Below the pieces are notes generated by a model. The model saw only the letters and a program-made list of their open reading frames with translations, was not told the DNA's origin and searched no databases. A program made the translations under genes and the position numbers. From Flavihumibacter petaseus NBRC 106054 (GTDB lineage Bacteria; Bacteroidota; Bacteroidia; Chitinophagales; Chitinophagaceae), in assembly GCF_000974785.1 (NCBI RefSeq), contig NZ_BBWV01000002.1, positions 248,001-312,000 of the forward strand: DNA of 64,000 bases. The letters run 5' to 3'. Below are positions 44,776 to 53,758 of this stretch, piece by piece. Position 1 is the stretch's first letter; each line of letters starts with the position of its first letter.

Positions 44776-44800
44776 CTATTTTTATTCAAATTTCAGGAAA

Positions 44801-46042
44801 GTGTCGCATTATCCCCAAAGAACGGAAAAAGATTGTTTGAATTGCGGAACCATTGTAGAAGGTCATTATTGCCAGCATTGCGGACAGGAAAATATCGTAC
44901 CCAAAGAGACATTCTGGGGCCTGCTGACGCACTTTGTGTATGATATCACCCATTTCGATGGAAAGTTTTTCAGCACGATCAGGCTGTTGCTCACGAAGCC
45001 GGGATTCCTGTCAAAGGAGTATATCCGCGGTCGCCGTGCCAGTTACCTGCATCCTATCCGGATGTATGTATTCACTTCGGCTATTTTTTTCATATTCTTC
45101 TTCATGCTTTTCAATGCAAAGAATATGATCACTTCCACGAAAGAAAAGCGGGAAGCCCAACTGACACAGGTTAACCAGGCGATCGATAACCTGGAAGAAA
45201 CCTTACCTAAACAACAGGATAGTGTTCGTCGCCAGGCGGTGGTGAAAGCGATGGCTACCCTGGAAGCGGAGAAGCTGGCGCTGGAAAAGAAAATAGCGGC
45301 AGATTCCACGAAGATTACCGATAATGAGGAAGCTGATAAGGCAATAAAATCAGTATCTGATTCCCTCGCCAGAAAAGGCGTGGAGGTGCCGGATATGATG
45401 AAGCCCAGAAAAGTATGGAATGCAGATACGTCAAAGTCTTCCACAGGTTTCAATGAAGAGGTTACAAAATACAACCTGCATTCTGTGCTGGCTTACCAGC
45501 ACATTCAACAGGCATTACCGAAGGCAGAAAGGGATGGCTTTCTCAAACGGAACCTCGCTGTACTGGTGGTGCGCGCAGTGGAAGATGGTCATAACCAGGG
45601 CAGTAAGGCATACCTGAAAAATTTTGTCGATAACCTGCTGCATCAGTTTCCCAAAATGCTGTTCGTGTCGTTACCCCTGTATGCACTGATCCTTCAACTG
45701 CTGTATGTGCGGAACAAGAACCTATTTTATGCTGATCACGCCATTTATACCATTCACCTGTATTGTGCCACTTTTATCTTCCTGTTGCTGTGGTTTGTTT
45801 TCCTGAAACTGAACGAAAGGTCAGGGTCTGCAATTTTACCCATTTTGCAGTTCCTGCTGATGACGGGGATCTATTTTTACCAGTACAAGAGCATGCGGAA
45901 GTTTTACGGACAGCGACGCGGTAAAACCATTCTTAAATTTATTTTGTTGAATTGGTTAAGCCTCGTAATGATGGTATTCCTGGTGGTTGTATTTACAGCG
46001 CTCAGTGTAACGATGATGGGAGGTTCCGGAGGAGGACATTAA
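44801..46042 (+). CDS. DUF3667-domain membrane protein with N-terminal zinc ribbon
   Basis: A 413-residue protein starting at GTG. The zinc ribbon has Cys12, Cys15, Cys24 and Cys27 (CLNC, CQHC). Next comes the DUF3667 core (ITHFDGKFFSTIRLLLTKPG, GRRASYLHPIRMYVFTSAIF), the first membrane helix, a long coiled-coil periplasmic or cytosolic segment (about 105-190), and four C-terminal helices. DUF3667 is a family of unknown function common in Bacteroidetes. The mazG gene follows after 11 bases. A weak -7 box TATTTTTA lies at 44777-44784. Confidence 0.88.
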   Translation: MSHYPQRTEKDCLNCGTIVEGHYCQHCGQENIVPKETFWGLLTHFVYDITHFDGKFFSTIRLLLTKPGFLSKEYIRGRRASYLHPIRMYVFTSAIFFIFFFMLFNAKNMITSTKEKREAQLTQVNQAIDNLEETLPKQQDSVRRQAVVKAMATLEAEKLALEKKIAADSTKITDNEEADKAIKSVSDSLARKGVEVPDMMKPRKVWNADTSKSSTGFNEEVTKYNLHSVLAYQHIQQALPKAERDGFLKRNLAVLVVRAVEDGHNQGSKAYLKNFVDNLLHQFPKMLFVSLPLYALILQLLYVRNKNLFYADHAIYTIHLYCATFIFLLLWFVFLKLNERSGSAILPILQFLLMTGIYFYQYKSMRKFYGQRRGKTILKFILLNWLSLVMMVFLVVVFTALSVTMMGGSGGGH

Positions 46043-46053
46043 AAAAATATTTT

Positions 46054-46839
46054 ATGGCAGCAAGTGAGCAGGCTACAACCGCATTTGGCCAGTTGGTTCA
46101 GATCATGGAGGAGTTGCGGGAACAATGCCCCTGGGATAGAAAGCAGACTATTCATACGTTGCGGCAGCAGTCCATCGAAGAATTGTATGAACTGGCGGAC
46201 GCCATATCCACATCCGACTGGAAAGGCATTAAAGAGGAATTGGGCGATCTTTTCCTTCACCTGGTTTTCTATGCAAAGATCGGAACAGAACAGAACCAGT
46301 TCACCCTGGACGAGGTGCTCAATGGAATCTGCGAGAAACTGATCCGGAGACATCCGCATATTTATGGCGATGTGGAAGTGAAAGATGCAGAGGAGGTGAA
46401 GAAGAACTGGGAACAGCTGAAGTTAAAGGAAGGCAAAACTTCTGTGTTAAGTGGCGTACCGCAATCACTTCCTGCTACGGTGAAAGCGATGCGGTTACAG
46501 GAAAAGGCCAAACAGGTGGGCTTTGAGTGGGACAACCGCGAGCAGGTCTGGGATAAAGTGGAGGAAGAAATGCAGGAATTGCATGCTGCAGTGGCCAGTG
46601 GTGACCAGGAGCATGCGGAAGAAGAGTTTGGGGATCTGGTATTTTCCCTGATCAATTATGCACGGTTTTTGCACCTCGATGCCGAAAATGCCCTGGAACG
46701 GACCAATCGAAAATTCATCCACCGGTTTACGGCGATGGAAGCCCGGGCGGCAGCACTGGGAAAATCATTAAGAGATATGACACTGACGGAAATGGATGCG
46801 CTCTGGAATGATATCAAAGCTGAAAAACGGATTACTTGA
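46054..46839 (+). CDS. mazG: Nucleoside triphosphate pyrophosphohydrolase MazG
   Basis: A 261-residue cytosolic enzyme that hydrolyses NTPs and dNTPs to NMPs and pyrophosphate, for example to remove damaged nucleotides or lower (p)ppGpp. Both MazG repeats are present: the first with SIEELYELADAI and KEELGDLFLHLVFYAKI, the second with HAEEEFGDLVFSLINYARFL. The ATG at 46054 gives the normal family length. The stop overlaps the kinase start by 4 bases (TTGA), so the three genes from 44801 to 50594 form one operon. Confidence 0.95.
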   Translation: MAASEQATTAFGQLVQIMEELREQCPWDRKQTIHTLRQQSIEELYELADAISTSDWKGIKEELGDLFLHLVFYAKIGTEQNQFTLDEVLNGICEKLIRRHPHIYGDVEVKDAEEVKKNWEQLKLKEGKTSVLSGVPQSLPATVKAMRLQEKAKQVGFEWDNREQVWDKVEEEMQELHAAVASGDQEHAEEEFGDLVFSLINYARFLHLDAENALERTNRKFIHRFTAMEARAAALGKSLRDMTLTEMDALWNDIKAEKRIT

Positions 46840-49800
46840 GAAAGTTTGCCCTGCTCATATTAAACCGTAATGCCTATTTTCTCCTGGCTTCGGCCTGGCT
46901 GTTCACCATTGCGTTTATCATCAATAATTACTATTCCGGCGCCTCCAGTGCCCCTTATCTCCAGTCAGCCATACAGAAACGGATCCGCCAGCTGGAAACC
47001 CAGATCGACGTGGTCGCCAGGGATACTGTTCAGTTGAAGGTCTTTTCTGAAGGTACCTATACAGAACAACAACTCCGCAAACTAATAGACCTCGATTTCG
47101 GCATTTACCTGTATAAACCCGCGCCCTACCAGAACTGGAGCCTTGCATTCTGGAGCAACCAGCAGTCCGAGCCAAACGCTGAAGTCATTTATGCGCCGGA
47201 TACACGGCGGCTGGTCAGTCTGCGCAACGGACAATATGAATACGTCCGGAAACTGGTGCCGCTTGCCCGGGATTCCTTGCTGCTGATTGCTCTCGTTCCG
47301 ATCCGCACGGAGTATTTTATCCAGAACAGCAACCTGCAGAAGCAATTTGTCAATTTTCCGCAGGCGGAAAACAGTGTATCCCTGCTCGAAACAGAAACGC
47401 AATATCCCGTTCGTTCAATAGATGGCAGTGCACTCTTTTACCTCGAACCCAAGAACCGCTACGCCGGTCAGTCCGCCAATGAATGGGCCCTGCTGCTGGA
47501 GGTGCTTGGTGTTATCCTGCTCCTGATCATCATCCACAATATTGCCACCGCCATTTGTGAAACATATGGCGTTTTGCGGGGGATCCTGTTCCTGATGGTT
47601 ACCATCTTCTTCTTGCGTGCGATGACGTACTGGTTCAAGGAAGGGTTGAGCTGGCGGGCATATGACCTGTTTGATCCTTCTATCTACAGTTCGAATGCCA
47701 TCAACTCGTCCCTCGGTGATCTCCTGATCAATGCCTTTCTGTTTTCCTGGCTGCTCTTTTTCGTGAACCGCAAGACGTATCGTTTTTCGCTCGCGGAATG
47801 GAGAGGGAAATTGCTGCACTGGCCAATCGTTGCCGCCGGGGCACTGATGATGGTAGTCATCACATTTGTACTTGCCGCCGTGGTGCAGAGCCTTATTGCC
47901 GACGCGCGCATATCCTTTAACGTCACGAACTTTTTCAGCCTTGACCGCTACAGTTTCTTCGGCTTTGTAGTGCTGGCTATGCTGGCGCTGAGTTATTTCC
48001 TCGCCTCCACGGTGATCATGCGGTTGCTGCAACCCCTGCTGAAAGGCCGGTCAATCGTGTTTTATGCGCTCATGGCCCTGTTCGGGCTGATGATGATCAC
48101 TTTCATTGAGGGCAGTTCTCTGGTGGAATTAAATATTTATGTGCTGCTATGGCTGATCGGGTACATCTGGCTGATGCGCCTCCCTGTGGTGAGTTCGGTA
48201 GACAGCCGCTGGTCGATCTCCGTGCTGTTGCTGTGGATCTTCCTGTACTCGGTTTCGATTTCCCTGATCATCATTGCCGAGAATAGCCGCATTGAACTGG
48301 AACAACGGAAGCGGACAGCCGAAAAACTTTCGTTGCAGGCTGACCCGACCAGCGAAAGACTGCTCAGTATTGCGCTGACCTATTTCGACAACGATTTTCT
48401 TTACGCCAATTTTGACCGCTTCCGGGTAGAGTCCAGCAACCATTACCTGAAAGACAGTCTCATTAATAAGAATTTCAGCGCCTACCTCAATAAATACGAC
48501 ACACGGATCTACACCTTTGATGCCGCTGAAAAACCGCTGTATAATGATAATTCAGTCAGTTACGATACCCTGAACACCATCTTCCGGATAGAAGGCAAGC
48601 CGACCAATGTGGCCGACATGCGCTACTTTGAAAAGTCCTTCGACAAATTTTCCTACATCTCCCGCAAGATGATCACTGACTCTGCGGGGGTGGCCGTAGG
48701 ATTTATGTTTGTTTTATCTGAGCCCAAAAAATACAAGAGCGATGCGCTCGTACCGGAACTGTTCCGCGCCCGCAAAGACTTTCTGCCGGATGAGTATTCG
48801 CCCATCTACAGCTACGCCATCTATAACAACCGCGAGCTGGTGGACTATTATAATGATTATGCCTTTCCCACCCGGCTGTCACCGGCACAGGTTCCGAAAG
48901 CCAGTTTCACGAGGCGCCAATCCTATAATTATGATGAACTCTGGTATCGTGATGATGCCAAGGTGGTGGTGATCGCCCGCCGCGATAACCTCTGGCTGGA
49001 ATCCATGACCCTTGTGGCTTACCTGTTTACCACATTCCTCGTGCTTCTTGGACTTTTCCGCCTGGCCGCCATGCTCGTCCGTTCGCGCCTGCGGCTCAGC
49101 CTCATCCGCAAGGAAATGCAGCTCAACCTGCGCACCCAGGTGCATGGCACGATCATCTTCATCAGTCTTTTCTCCTTCCTGGTGATCGGTGCGGCTACGA
49201 TCTTTTTCTTCATCAACCGATATAACAAGAACAAGCAGGATCAGCTCAGCAAGGCCATCCAGATCATGACAAATGAAGTGCAGTCAAAGATCAGCAGCCG
49301 TACTTTCTTTGATTATATGCTGAAGTTGTATGAAGAGGGGCAGAATGAAATTCTGGAAAGCCTGGTGCAGGAAGTATCTGAGATCCACGGTACCGATATC
49401 AATATTTATGATACCAACGGTGAATTGCGCCTTTCTTCCAATCCTTTTATATATGACAAGGGCATCCTGAGTGTGCGCATGAATCCGGAGGCTTATTTCA
49501 TGATTCACCGGAAGCGGCTCGTGCAGGTGACCACGGAAGAACAGATGGGTGGCATCAGTTACCAGAGTATCTATTCGCCCGTTCGGGACGACCAGGGCAA
49601 CGCCTATGCCTACCTGAATATGCCTTCTTTTGACTCCCAGGTAGAACTGAAAAAAGAGATCTCCAACTTTCTTGTGACCATCATCAACCTGAATGCCTTT
49701 ATCTTCCTGTTTGCCGGTGTGATCGCGCTCTTCATTACCAACCGGATCACGTCATCTTTTTCGCTGATCAGTGAAAAGATGCGGGCAGTGAGTCTTGGAC

Positions 49801-50594
49801 AGCACAACGATGAGATCGAATGGCACCGTGATGATGAAATCGGTGAGCTGGTGACGGAATACAACAAGATGGTATTGAAACTGGAAGAAAGTGCTGCGGC
49901 ACTAGCCAAGAGTGAAAGGGAAGGGGCCTGGCGGGAGATGGCCCGGCAGGTGGCGCATGAGATCAAGAATCCGCTGACGCCGATGAAGCTGAGTATCCAG
50001 TACCTGCAGAAAGCTACAGACGCCAATACCGGTGATGTGAAGCAGCTGACGGCCAATGTCGCCCGCACCCTGGTGGAGCAGATCGACCACCTTTCCAAGA
50101 TTGCCAGTGAATTCTCCCAGTTTGCCAATATCAGCATGGCTACCAATGAAGTCTTTGATCTCCACGAAATTCTCTATTCGCTTTCACACCTGTATAACGC
50201 CAGCGAACAGGTTCGTTTCAGCTGGATTCCGGTCAACCATAAACTGATGGTAAATGCGGACCGTACACAACTAAACCGCCTGTTCACCAACCTGCTGCAG
50301 AATGCCGTGGAAGCTACCATCAATGATGATGACCGTATGGTGCGGGTGCTGGAAGAAGCGGAAGATCATAAAGTGCTGGTGAGCATTTCTGACAATGGCC
50401 ACGGCATTCCCGAGGCGATGCGCTCCAAGATCTTCACCCCGAATTTCACTACGAAAAGTTCAGGTACCGGCCTGGGGCTCGCCATGAGCAAGGGCATCGT
50501 GGAGCAGGCCAAGGGGCGCATCTGGTTCGAGACCAGCGAAGGGCAGGGGACCACCTTCTTCGTGGAATTACCGCTGATCAACGAACAGGCCTAA
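46836..50594 (+). CDS. Very large membrane sensor histidine kinase (NtrY-like C-terminus)
   Basis: A 1252-residue kinase from a TTG start. One N-terminal helix, a first extracytoplasmic domain (about 30-215), a block of about eight membrane helices (about 220-490), a second large extracytoplasmic domain (about 500-730), two more helices (about 735 and 770), a third sensor region, another helix (about 950) and a HAMP unit. The kinase core has His1041 (MARQVAHEIKNPLTPMKL), N box (FTNLLQNAVEA), DNGHGIP and GTGLGLAMSKGI. No regulator gene is adjacent. Co-transcription with mazG suggests a stress role (inference). Confidence 0.9.
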   Translation: MRKFALLILNRNAYFLLASAWLFTIAFIINNYYSGASSAPYLQSAIQKRIRQLETQIDVVARDTVQLKVFSEGTYTEQQLRKLIDLDFGIYLYKPAPYQNWSLAFWSNQQSEPNAEVIYAPDTRRLVSLRNGQYEYVRKLVPLARDSLLLIALVPIRTEYFIQNSNLQKQFVNFPQAENSVSLLETETQYPVRSIDGSALFYLEPKNRYAGQSANEWALLLEVLGVILLLIIIHNIATAICETYGVLRGILFLMVTIFFLRAMTYWFKEGLSWRAYDLFDPSIYSSNAINSSLGDLLINAFLFSWLLFFVNRKTYRFSLAEWRGKLLHWPIVAAGALMMVVITFVLAAVVQSLIADARISFNVTNFFSLDRYSFFGFVVLAMLALSYFLASTVIMRLLQPLLKGRSIVFYALMALFGLMMITFIEGSSLVELNIYVLLWLIGYIWLMRLPVVSSVDSRWSISVLLLWIFLYSVSISLIIIAENSRIELEQRKRTAEKLSLQADPTSERLLSIALTYFDNDFLYANFDRFRVESSNHYLKDSLINKNFSAYLNKYDTRIYTFDAAEKPLYNDNSVSYDTLNTIFRIEGKPTNVADMRYFEKSFDKFSYISRKMITDSAGVAVGFMFVLSEPKKYKSDALVPELFRARKDFLPDEYSPIYSYAIYNNRELVDYYNDYAFPTRLSPAQVPKASFTRRQSYNYDELWYRDDAKVVVIARRDNLWLESMTLVAYLFTTFLVLLGLFRLAAMLVRSRLRLSLIRKEMQLNLRTQVHGTIIFISLFSFLVIGAATIFFFINRYNKNKQDQLSKAIQIMTNEVQSKISSRTFFDYMLKLYEEGQNEILESLVQEVSEIHGTDINIYDTNGELRLSSNPFIYDKGILSVRMNPEAYFMIHRKRLVQVTTEEQMGGISYQSIYSPVRDDQGNAYAYLNMPSFDSQVELKKEISNFLVTIINLNAFIFLFAGVIALFITNRITSSFSLISEKMRAVSLGQHNDEIEWHRDDEIGELVTEYNKMVLKLEESAAALAKSEREGAWREMARQVAHEIKNPLTPMKLSIQYLQKATDANTGDVKQLTANVARTLVEQIDHLSKIASEFSQFANISMATNEVFDLHEILYSLSHLYNASEQVRFSWIPVNHKLMVNADRTQLNRLFTNLLQNAVEATINDDDRMVRVLEEAEDHKVLVSISDNGHGIPEAMRSKIFTPNFTTKSSGTGLGLAMSKGIVEQAKGRIWFETSEGQGTTFFVELPLINEQA

Positions 50595-50671
50595 GCGCGC
50601 AAAGATTTTACGCAGGAATTTTTGGGTTTTGAGTCATGCACGGGCGGCGCTGCGCGCCTTTTTTTGTTTCG

Positions 50672-50815
50672 CGCAAAGCACGCCAGGGTGCAAAGGCGCA
50701 AAATAGAAGTATGGTTGAAATTGATTGCTGCTTCCCGAGTATAAAATTTTTCGGGCCCAACAAAGTTACTCTCAGATACATTTCCCTTGCGCCTTTGCAC
50801 CTTGGCGTCTTTGCG
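50672..50815. repeat. Inverted-repeat element, copy upstream of polX
   Basis: The left arm (50672-50701) and right arm (50787-50815) are complementary over about 29 bases with one mismatch (which would be a G-U pair in RNA) and one extra base. The spacer is 85 bases. Related words extend to either side: GCGCAAAG at 50595-50602, and CTTTGCGGG and CCTTTGCCGG at about 50823-50845. Confidence 0.75.
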
Positions 50816-50847
50816 AGAGCCCCTTTGCGGGAAAATCCTTTGCCGGC

Positions 50848-50881
50848 TTTGCTGCCCTGCCGGTTGAGTTGCCTACATTTG
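50848..50881 (+). promoter_or_regulatory. Promoter of polX
   Basis: TTTG (50848-50851), 22 bases, then TACATTTG (50874-50881), a full Bacteroidetes sigma-A promoter. Transcription would begin near 50885, 15 bases before the ATG at 50900. Confidence 0.7.
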
Positions 50882-50899
50882 ACTTTCCAAGCTACCATC

Positions 50900-52564
50900 A
50901 TGCTCGACAACTACGCCATAGCCGACCAGTTTTCGCTTCTGTCAAAACTCATGGATATTCATGGGGAGAATTCCTTCAAATCGAAATCTTACAGTGTAGC
51001 GGCATTCAATATTGAAAAGCTTCCGCTGCAACTGGCAGACACACCTTCCGAAAAGATCGCCGGACTGAAAGGAATAGGCGACAGCACGTCAAAGAAGATA
51101 ATAGAACTGTTGGAAACCGGTCGCCTCAAAGTGCTGGATGATCTTGTTACGCAAACACCCACAGGCATTCTCGAGATGATGCAAATCAAGGGGCTTGGCC
51201 CCAAAAAGATCGCAACCATCTGGAAGGAGATGGGGCTGGAATCATTGGGAGAATTGCTGTATGCCTGCGATGAGAACCGCCTGTTGCTGTACAAGGGTTT
51301 CGGCGAGAAGACACAGGAAAGTGTAAAGCAATCCATTCATTTTTACTTCACCAATAAAGGGCATTTCCTTTATGCGGAGATCGAAAGTTTTGCGCTGCAG
51401 TTAATCGGCAGCCTTCAGAAAGCTTTCCCTGAACAGCAGGTTTCCCTGGCAGGAGAGGCACTTCGCCAGAGCAATATTGTCAGCCAGCTCGAAGTGTTGA
51501 GTACGGTTCCCGTAGGAGAATTGCAATCCTTTCTCGAGGCAGCGTCATTTACGATCACTCAACAAACACCGGAAAGTCTTCTTGCCGGAAGCAGTCAGCA
51601 TATCCAGGTGTTGTTTACTACCTGCACCACCAGCCAGTTTGTGGTCAAACGTTTTGTTTCCTCATGCAGTGAATTATTCCTGAATACGTTTCAGCAGAAA
51701 GGATTTTCACCTGGAACGACCTATGCGTCTGAAGCTGAAATTTTTGAACAGGCCGGGGTGCATGGAATCCCGGTGAATCAGCGTGAATTACCCGAAACCA
51801 TTCAACAGGCAACCAGCGGTCCACTGGCCCCAGTGATCCAGGTAGACGACATTAAAGGGATCATCCACTCTCACAGTACATGGAGCGACGGGTTACACGA
51901 CCTGGAAACAATGGCGAAAGCCTGTATTGCCAAAGGGTTGGAATACCTGGTGATCAGCGATCACAGCCGCACAGCTTTTTATGCCAACGGACTTTCTGTT
52001 GAGCGCGTACGCGAGCAGCATGCACAGATCGATGAACTCAACCGGAAACTGGCACCTTTCCGCATCTATAAAAGCATCGAGTCAGATATCCTGAATGACG
52101 GCAGCCTCGACTATCCGGATGAGATCCTGGCGAGTTTTGATCTTGTAATTGCCTCTGTGCACAGTAACCTGAAGATGACGGAAGAAAAGGCAATGATGCG
52201 GCTGCTGAATGCAATCCGTAATCCATATACCCGCATCCTCGGTCACATGACAGGCAGACTGCTGCTTAGCCGTCCCGGTTACCCCGTCGACCATCATGCG
52301 ATCATAAATGCCTGCGTGGAAAATAAGGTAGTCATTGAGATCAATGCGCATCCCCGGCGACTCGATATCGACTGGAGCTGGATCCCCTACGCCATGGAAA
52401 AAGGTTGCCTGTTGTCCATTGATCCTGATGCGCACCAGGTGGAAGGTTTTGACGATATCCGGTATGGCGTGATCAGCGCGCAAAAGGGTGGCCTTACTGC
52501 TTCCCGCAATCTCAGTAGTTTTTCGCGCGAAGCTTTCGACACCTGGCTCGCGAAGTTAAAGTGA
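50900..52564 (+). CDS. polX: PolX-family protein: HhH / degenerate Pol-beta / PHP phosphoesterase
   Basis: A 554-residue DNA-repair protein. Two helix-hairpin-helix motifs (GLKGIGDSTSKKI and IKGLGPKKIATIW) bind DNA. The polymerase beta-like region has lost its metal-binding residues: where active enzymes have GDxDxL, this one has Gln196 and Glu198 in SQLEVL. The PHP domain is intact: His323 and His325 (IIHSHSTWSDG), ISDHSRTAFY, SVHS, LGHMTGRLL, EINAHPRRLD and DPDAH. It is therefore probably an exonuclease or AP-site phosphoesterase rather than a polymerase. ATG at 50900 fits the promoter; the open frame runs back to 50636. Confidence 0.93.
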   Translation: MLDNYAIADQFSLLSKLMDIHGENSFKSKSYSVAAFNIEKLPLQLADTPSEKIAGLKGIGDSTSKKIIELLETGRLKVLDDLVTQTPTGILEMMQIKGLGPKKIATIWKEMGLESLGELLYACDENRLLLYKGFGEKTQESVKQSIHFYFTNKGHFLYAEIESFALQLIGSLQKAFPEQQVSLAGEALRQSNIVSQLEVLSTVPVGELQSFLEAASFTITQQTPESLLAGSSQHIQVLFTTCTTSQFVVKRFVSSCSELFLNTFQQKGFSPGTTYASEAEIFEQAGVHGIPVNQRELPETIQQATSGPLAPVIQVDDIKGIIHSHSTWSDGLHDLETMAKACIAKGLEYLVISDHSRTAFYANGLSVERVREQHAQIDELNRKLAPFRIYKSIESDILNDGSLDYPDEILASFDLVIASVHSNLKMTEEKAMMRLLNAIRNPYTRILGHMTGRLLLSRPGYPVDHHAIINACVENKVVIEINAHPRRLDIDWSWIPYAMEKGCLLSIDPDAHQVEGFDDIRYGVISAQKGGLTASRNLSSFSREAFDTWLAKLK

Positions 52565-52655
52565 GTGGTGGTGATAGGGGTATTCACATGCGGTGTGTTT
52601 CCCGTAAGTATTGATTGACTATGTAATGCTGCGCATTTGGCGGCTCTGTTGCATT

Positions 52656-52923
52656 TTTTTCACGCCAGGTCGCAAAGGAGCAAAGGCGCAAATTTATTAG
52701 GAGTTGCGGCGTTGTTTCGGTTTGTTTGGGAACGGGTAAATGCGAAGGGTCAAACTTTGGTTATTGGGTAGTCATGTTAGAATTTTGTTCCATTTCAATG
52801 CCGGCGGATCGGCAACCCGACAAGAGATTCGGCCCACTACGGTCAGCCCGGGTAGAAATTAGGAAACCTTTTTTTTACACCTATCCTTTGCGATTTTGCT
52901 CCTTTGCGACCTGGCGTGAAAAA
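52656..52923. repeat. Inverted-repeat element with perfect 28-bp arms
   Basis: Left arm 52656-52683 and right arm 52896-52923 are perfect reverse complements (28 of 28): TTTTTCACGCCAGGTCGCAA at the start of the left arm. The spacer is 212 bases and holds no credible gene. The rest of the gap 52565-53050 is otherwise empty. Confidence 0.85.
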
Positions 52924-53050
52924 CGTGCAACCAGGTCTGAAAACTGAGACTAAAGCCACACATTCCCTGCGTGAAGCCAGGGTACTGGAGCAGAAGGAAT
53001 AACATTTAATAGCGGGAAGTGAAGGGGGAAGCGCAAATTGCGGCCTTTTT

Positions 53051-53081
53051 CAAAAAGAAAAGTCCCGGTAAAACCGGGACT
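53051..53081 (-). terminator. Intrinsic terminator of the Lys/Ala-repeat gene
   Basis: On the minus strand a 9-bp stem (AGTCCCGGT / ACCGGGACT, three-base loop) is followed by TTTCTTTTT. It starts 31 bases past the stop codon. Confidence 0.85.
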
Positions 53082-53111
53082 TCAGTATCATTAAACTGCG
53101 AGCAATTTGGC

Positions 53112-53360
53112 TTATTTGCCAGCTGCTTTCTTAGCGATAGCTTTACGAACAACAGCTCTCTTGATAGCTTTCTTAACGACAGCCTTCTTGATTGCTTTTT
53201 TAACGACTGCTTTCTTAACTGCTTTTTTAACAGCAGCTTTCTTAACAGCCTTTTTAACTACGGCTTTCTTAACAGCTTTTTTAACTACAGCTTTTTTAAC
53301 GGCTTTCTTAACAGCCTTTTTTGCTACAGCTTTTTTAACGGCTTTTTTTGCAGTTGCCAT
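53112..53360 (-). CDS. Lys/Ala-repeat protein, histone H1-like
   Basis: An 82-residue protein made almost only of Lys, Ala, Val and a few Ile/Arg, in tandem units of the form VVKKAVKKA and KKAIKKA. Predicted pI is extreme. This composition is like the basic tail of histone H1 and of bacterial nucleoid proteins such as chlamydial HC2 and the AlgP/H1-like proteins. Binding to DNA or RNA in the nucleoid is likely but inferred from composition. It stands 99 bases after rpmA and has its own terminator. Confidence 0.8.
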   Translation of the reverse strand: MATAKKAVKKAVAKKAVKKAVKKAVVKKAVKKAVVKKAVKKAAVKKAVKKAVVKKAIKKAVVKKAIKRAVVRKAIAKKAAGK

Positions 53361-53459
53361 TTTTTTAGAATTTAATGATTAGTAAATGGGTTATTACACC
53401 GTAAAAATATAAACTAATCTGAAACTGCAAAATTTTTTTTGCCGTTTAATCGGAATTGA

Positions 53460-53726
53460 TTAAGCGACAACTTCAACGGGAGTAACCGAAATAACAGTTT
53501 TATCACCCCTGGTTTTGCGGAACTCCACTACGCCGTCAATGTCAGCGAAGAGGGTGAAATCGCGGCCAACAGAAACGTTCTTACCAGGATGATAAGTTGT
53601 TCCGCGCTGACGCACGATGATGTTGCCGGCAATAGCTGGCTGACCACCGAAGATCTTTACTCCGAGACGCTTGCTTTGTGAATCGCGACCGTTCTTTACG
53701 CTGCCTTCACCTTTTTTGTGTGCCAT
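53460..53726 (-). CDS. rpmA: 50S ribosomal protein L27
   Basis: An 88-residue ribosomal protein: [20 protein letters not shown], then [20 protein letters not shown], then [10 protein letters not shown]. It sits near the peptidyl-transferase centre and helps position the tRNA acceptor end. The N-terminus starts directly MAHKKG, so there is no long cleavable extension as in Firmicutes. It follows rplU by 32 bases, the usual order. Confidence 0.98.
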   Translation of the reverse strand: MAHKKGEGSVKNGRDSQSKRLGVKIFGGQPAIAGNIIVRQRGTTYHPGKNVSVGRDFTLFADIDGVVEFRKTRGDKTVISVTPVEVVA

Positions 53727-53758
53727 GATCTATGAATTTTTGCGGACGTTATCCGCGG

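Noticed and set aside
50636-50899. 88-codon N-terminal extension of PolX
   Set aside because: It translates the inverted-repeat element and the promoter; the ATG at 50900 matches the family start.
53112-53360. Possible CRISPR-like or tandem DNA repeat
   Set aside because: The short period comes from KKAV-type codon repeats in one open frame, with no spacers.
53019-53382. Plus-strand frames with striking repeats (FLNSLFNYGFLNSFFNYSFF and AFLTTAFLTAFL types)
   Set aside because: The periodicity is the complement of the Lys/Ala-repeat gene, which has its own terminator on the minus strand.
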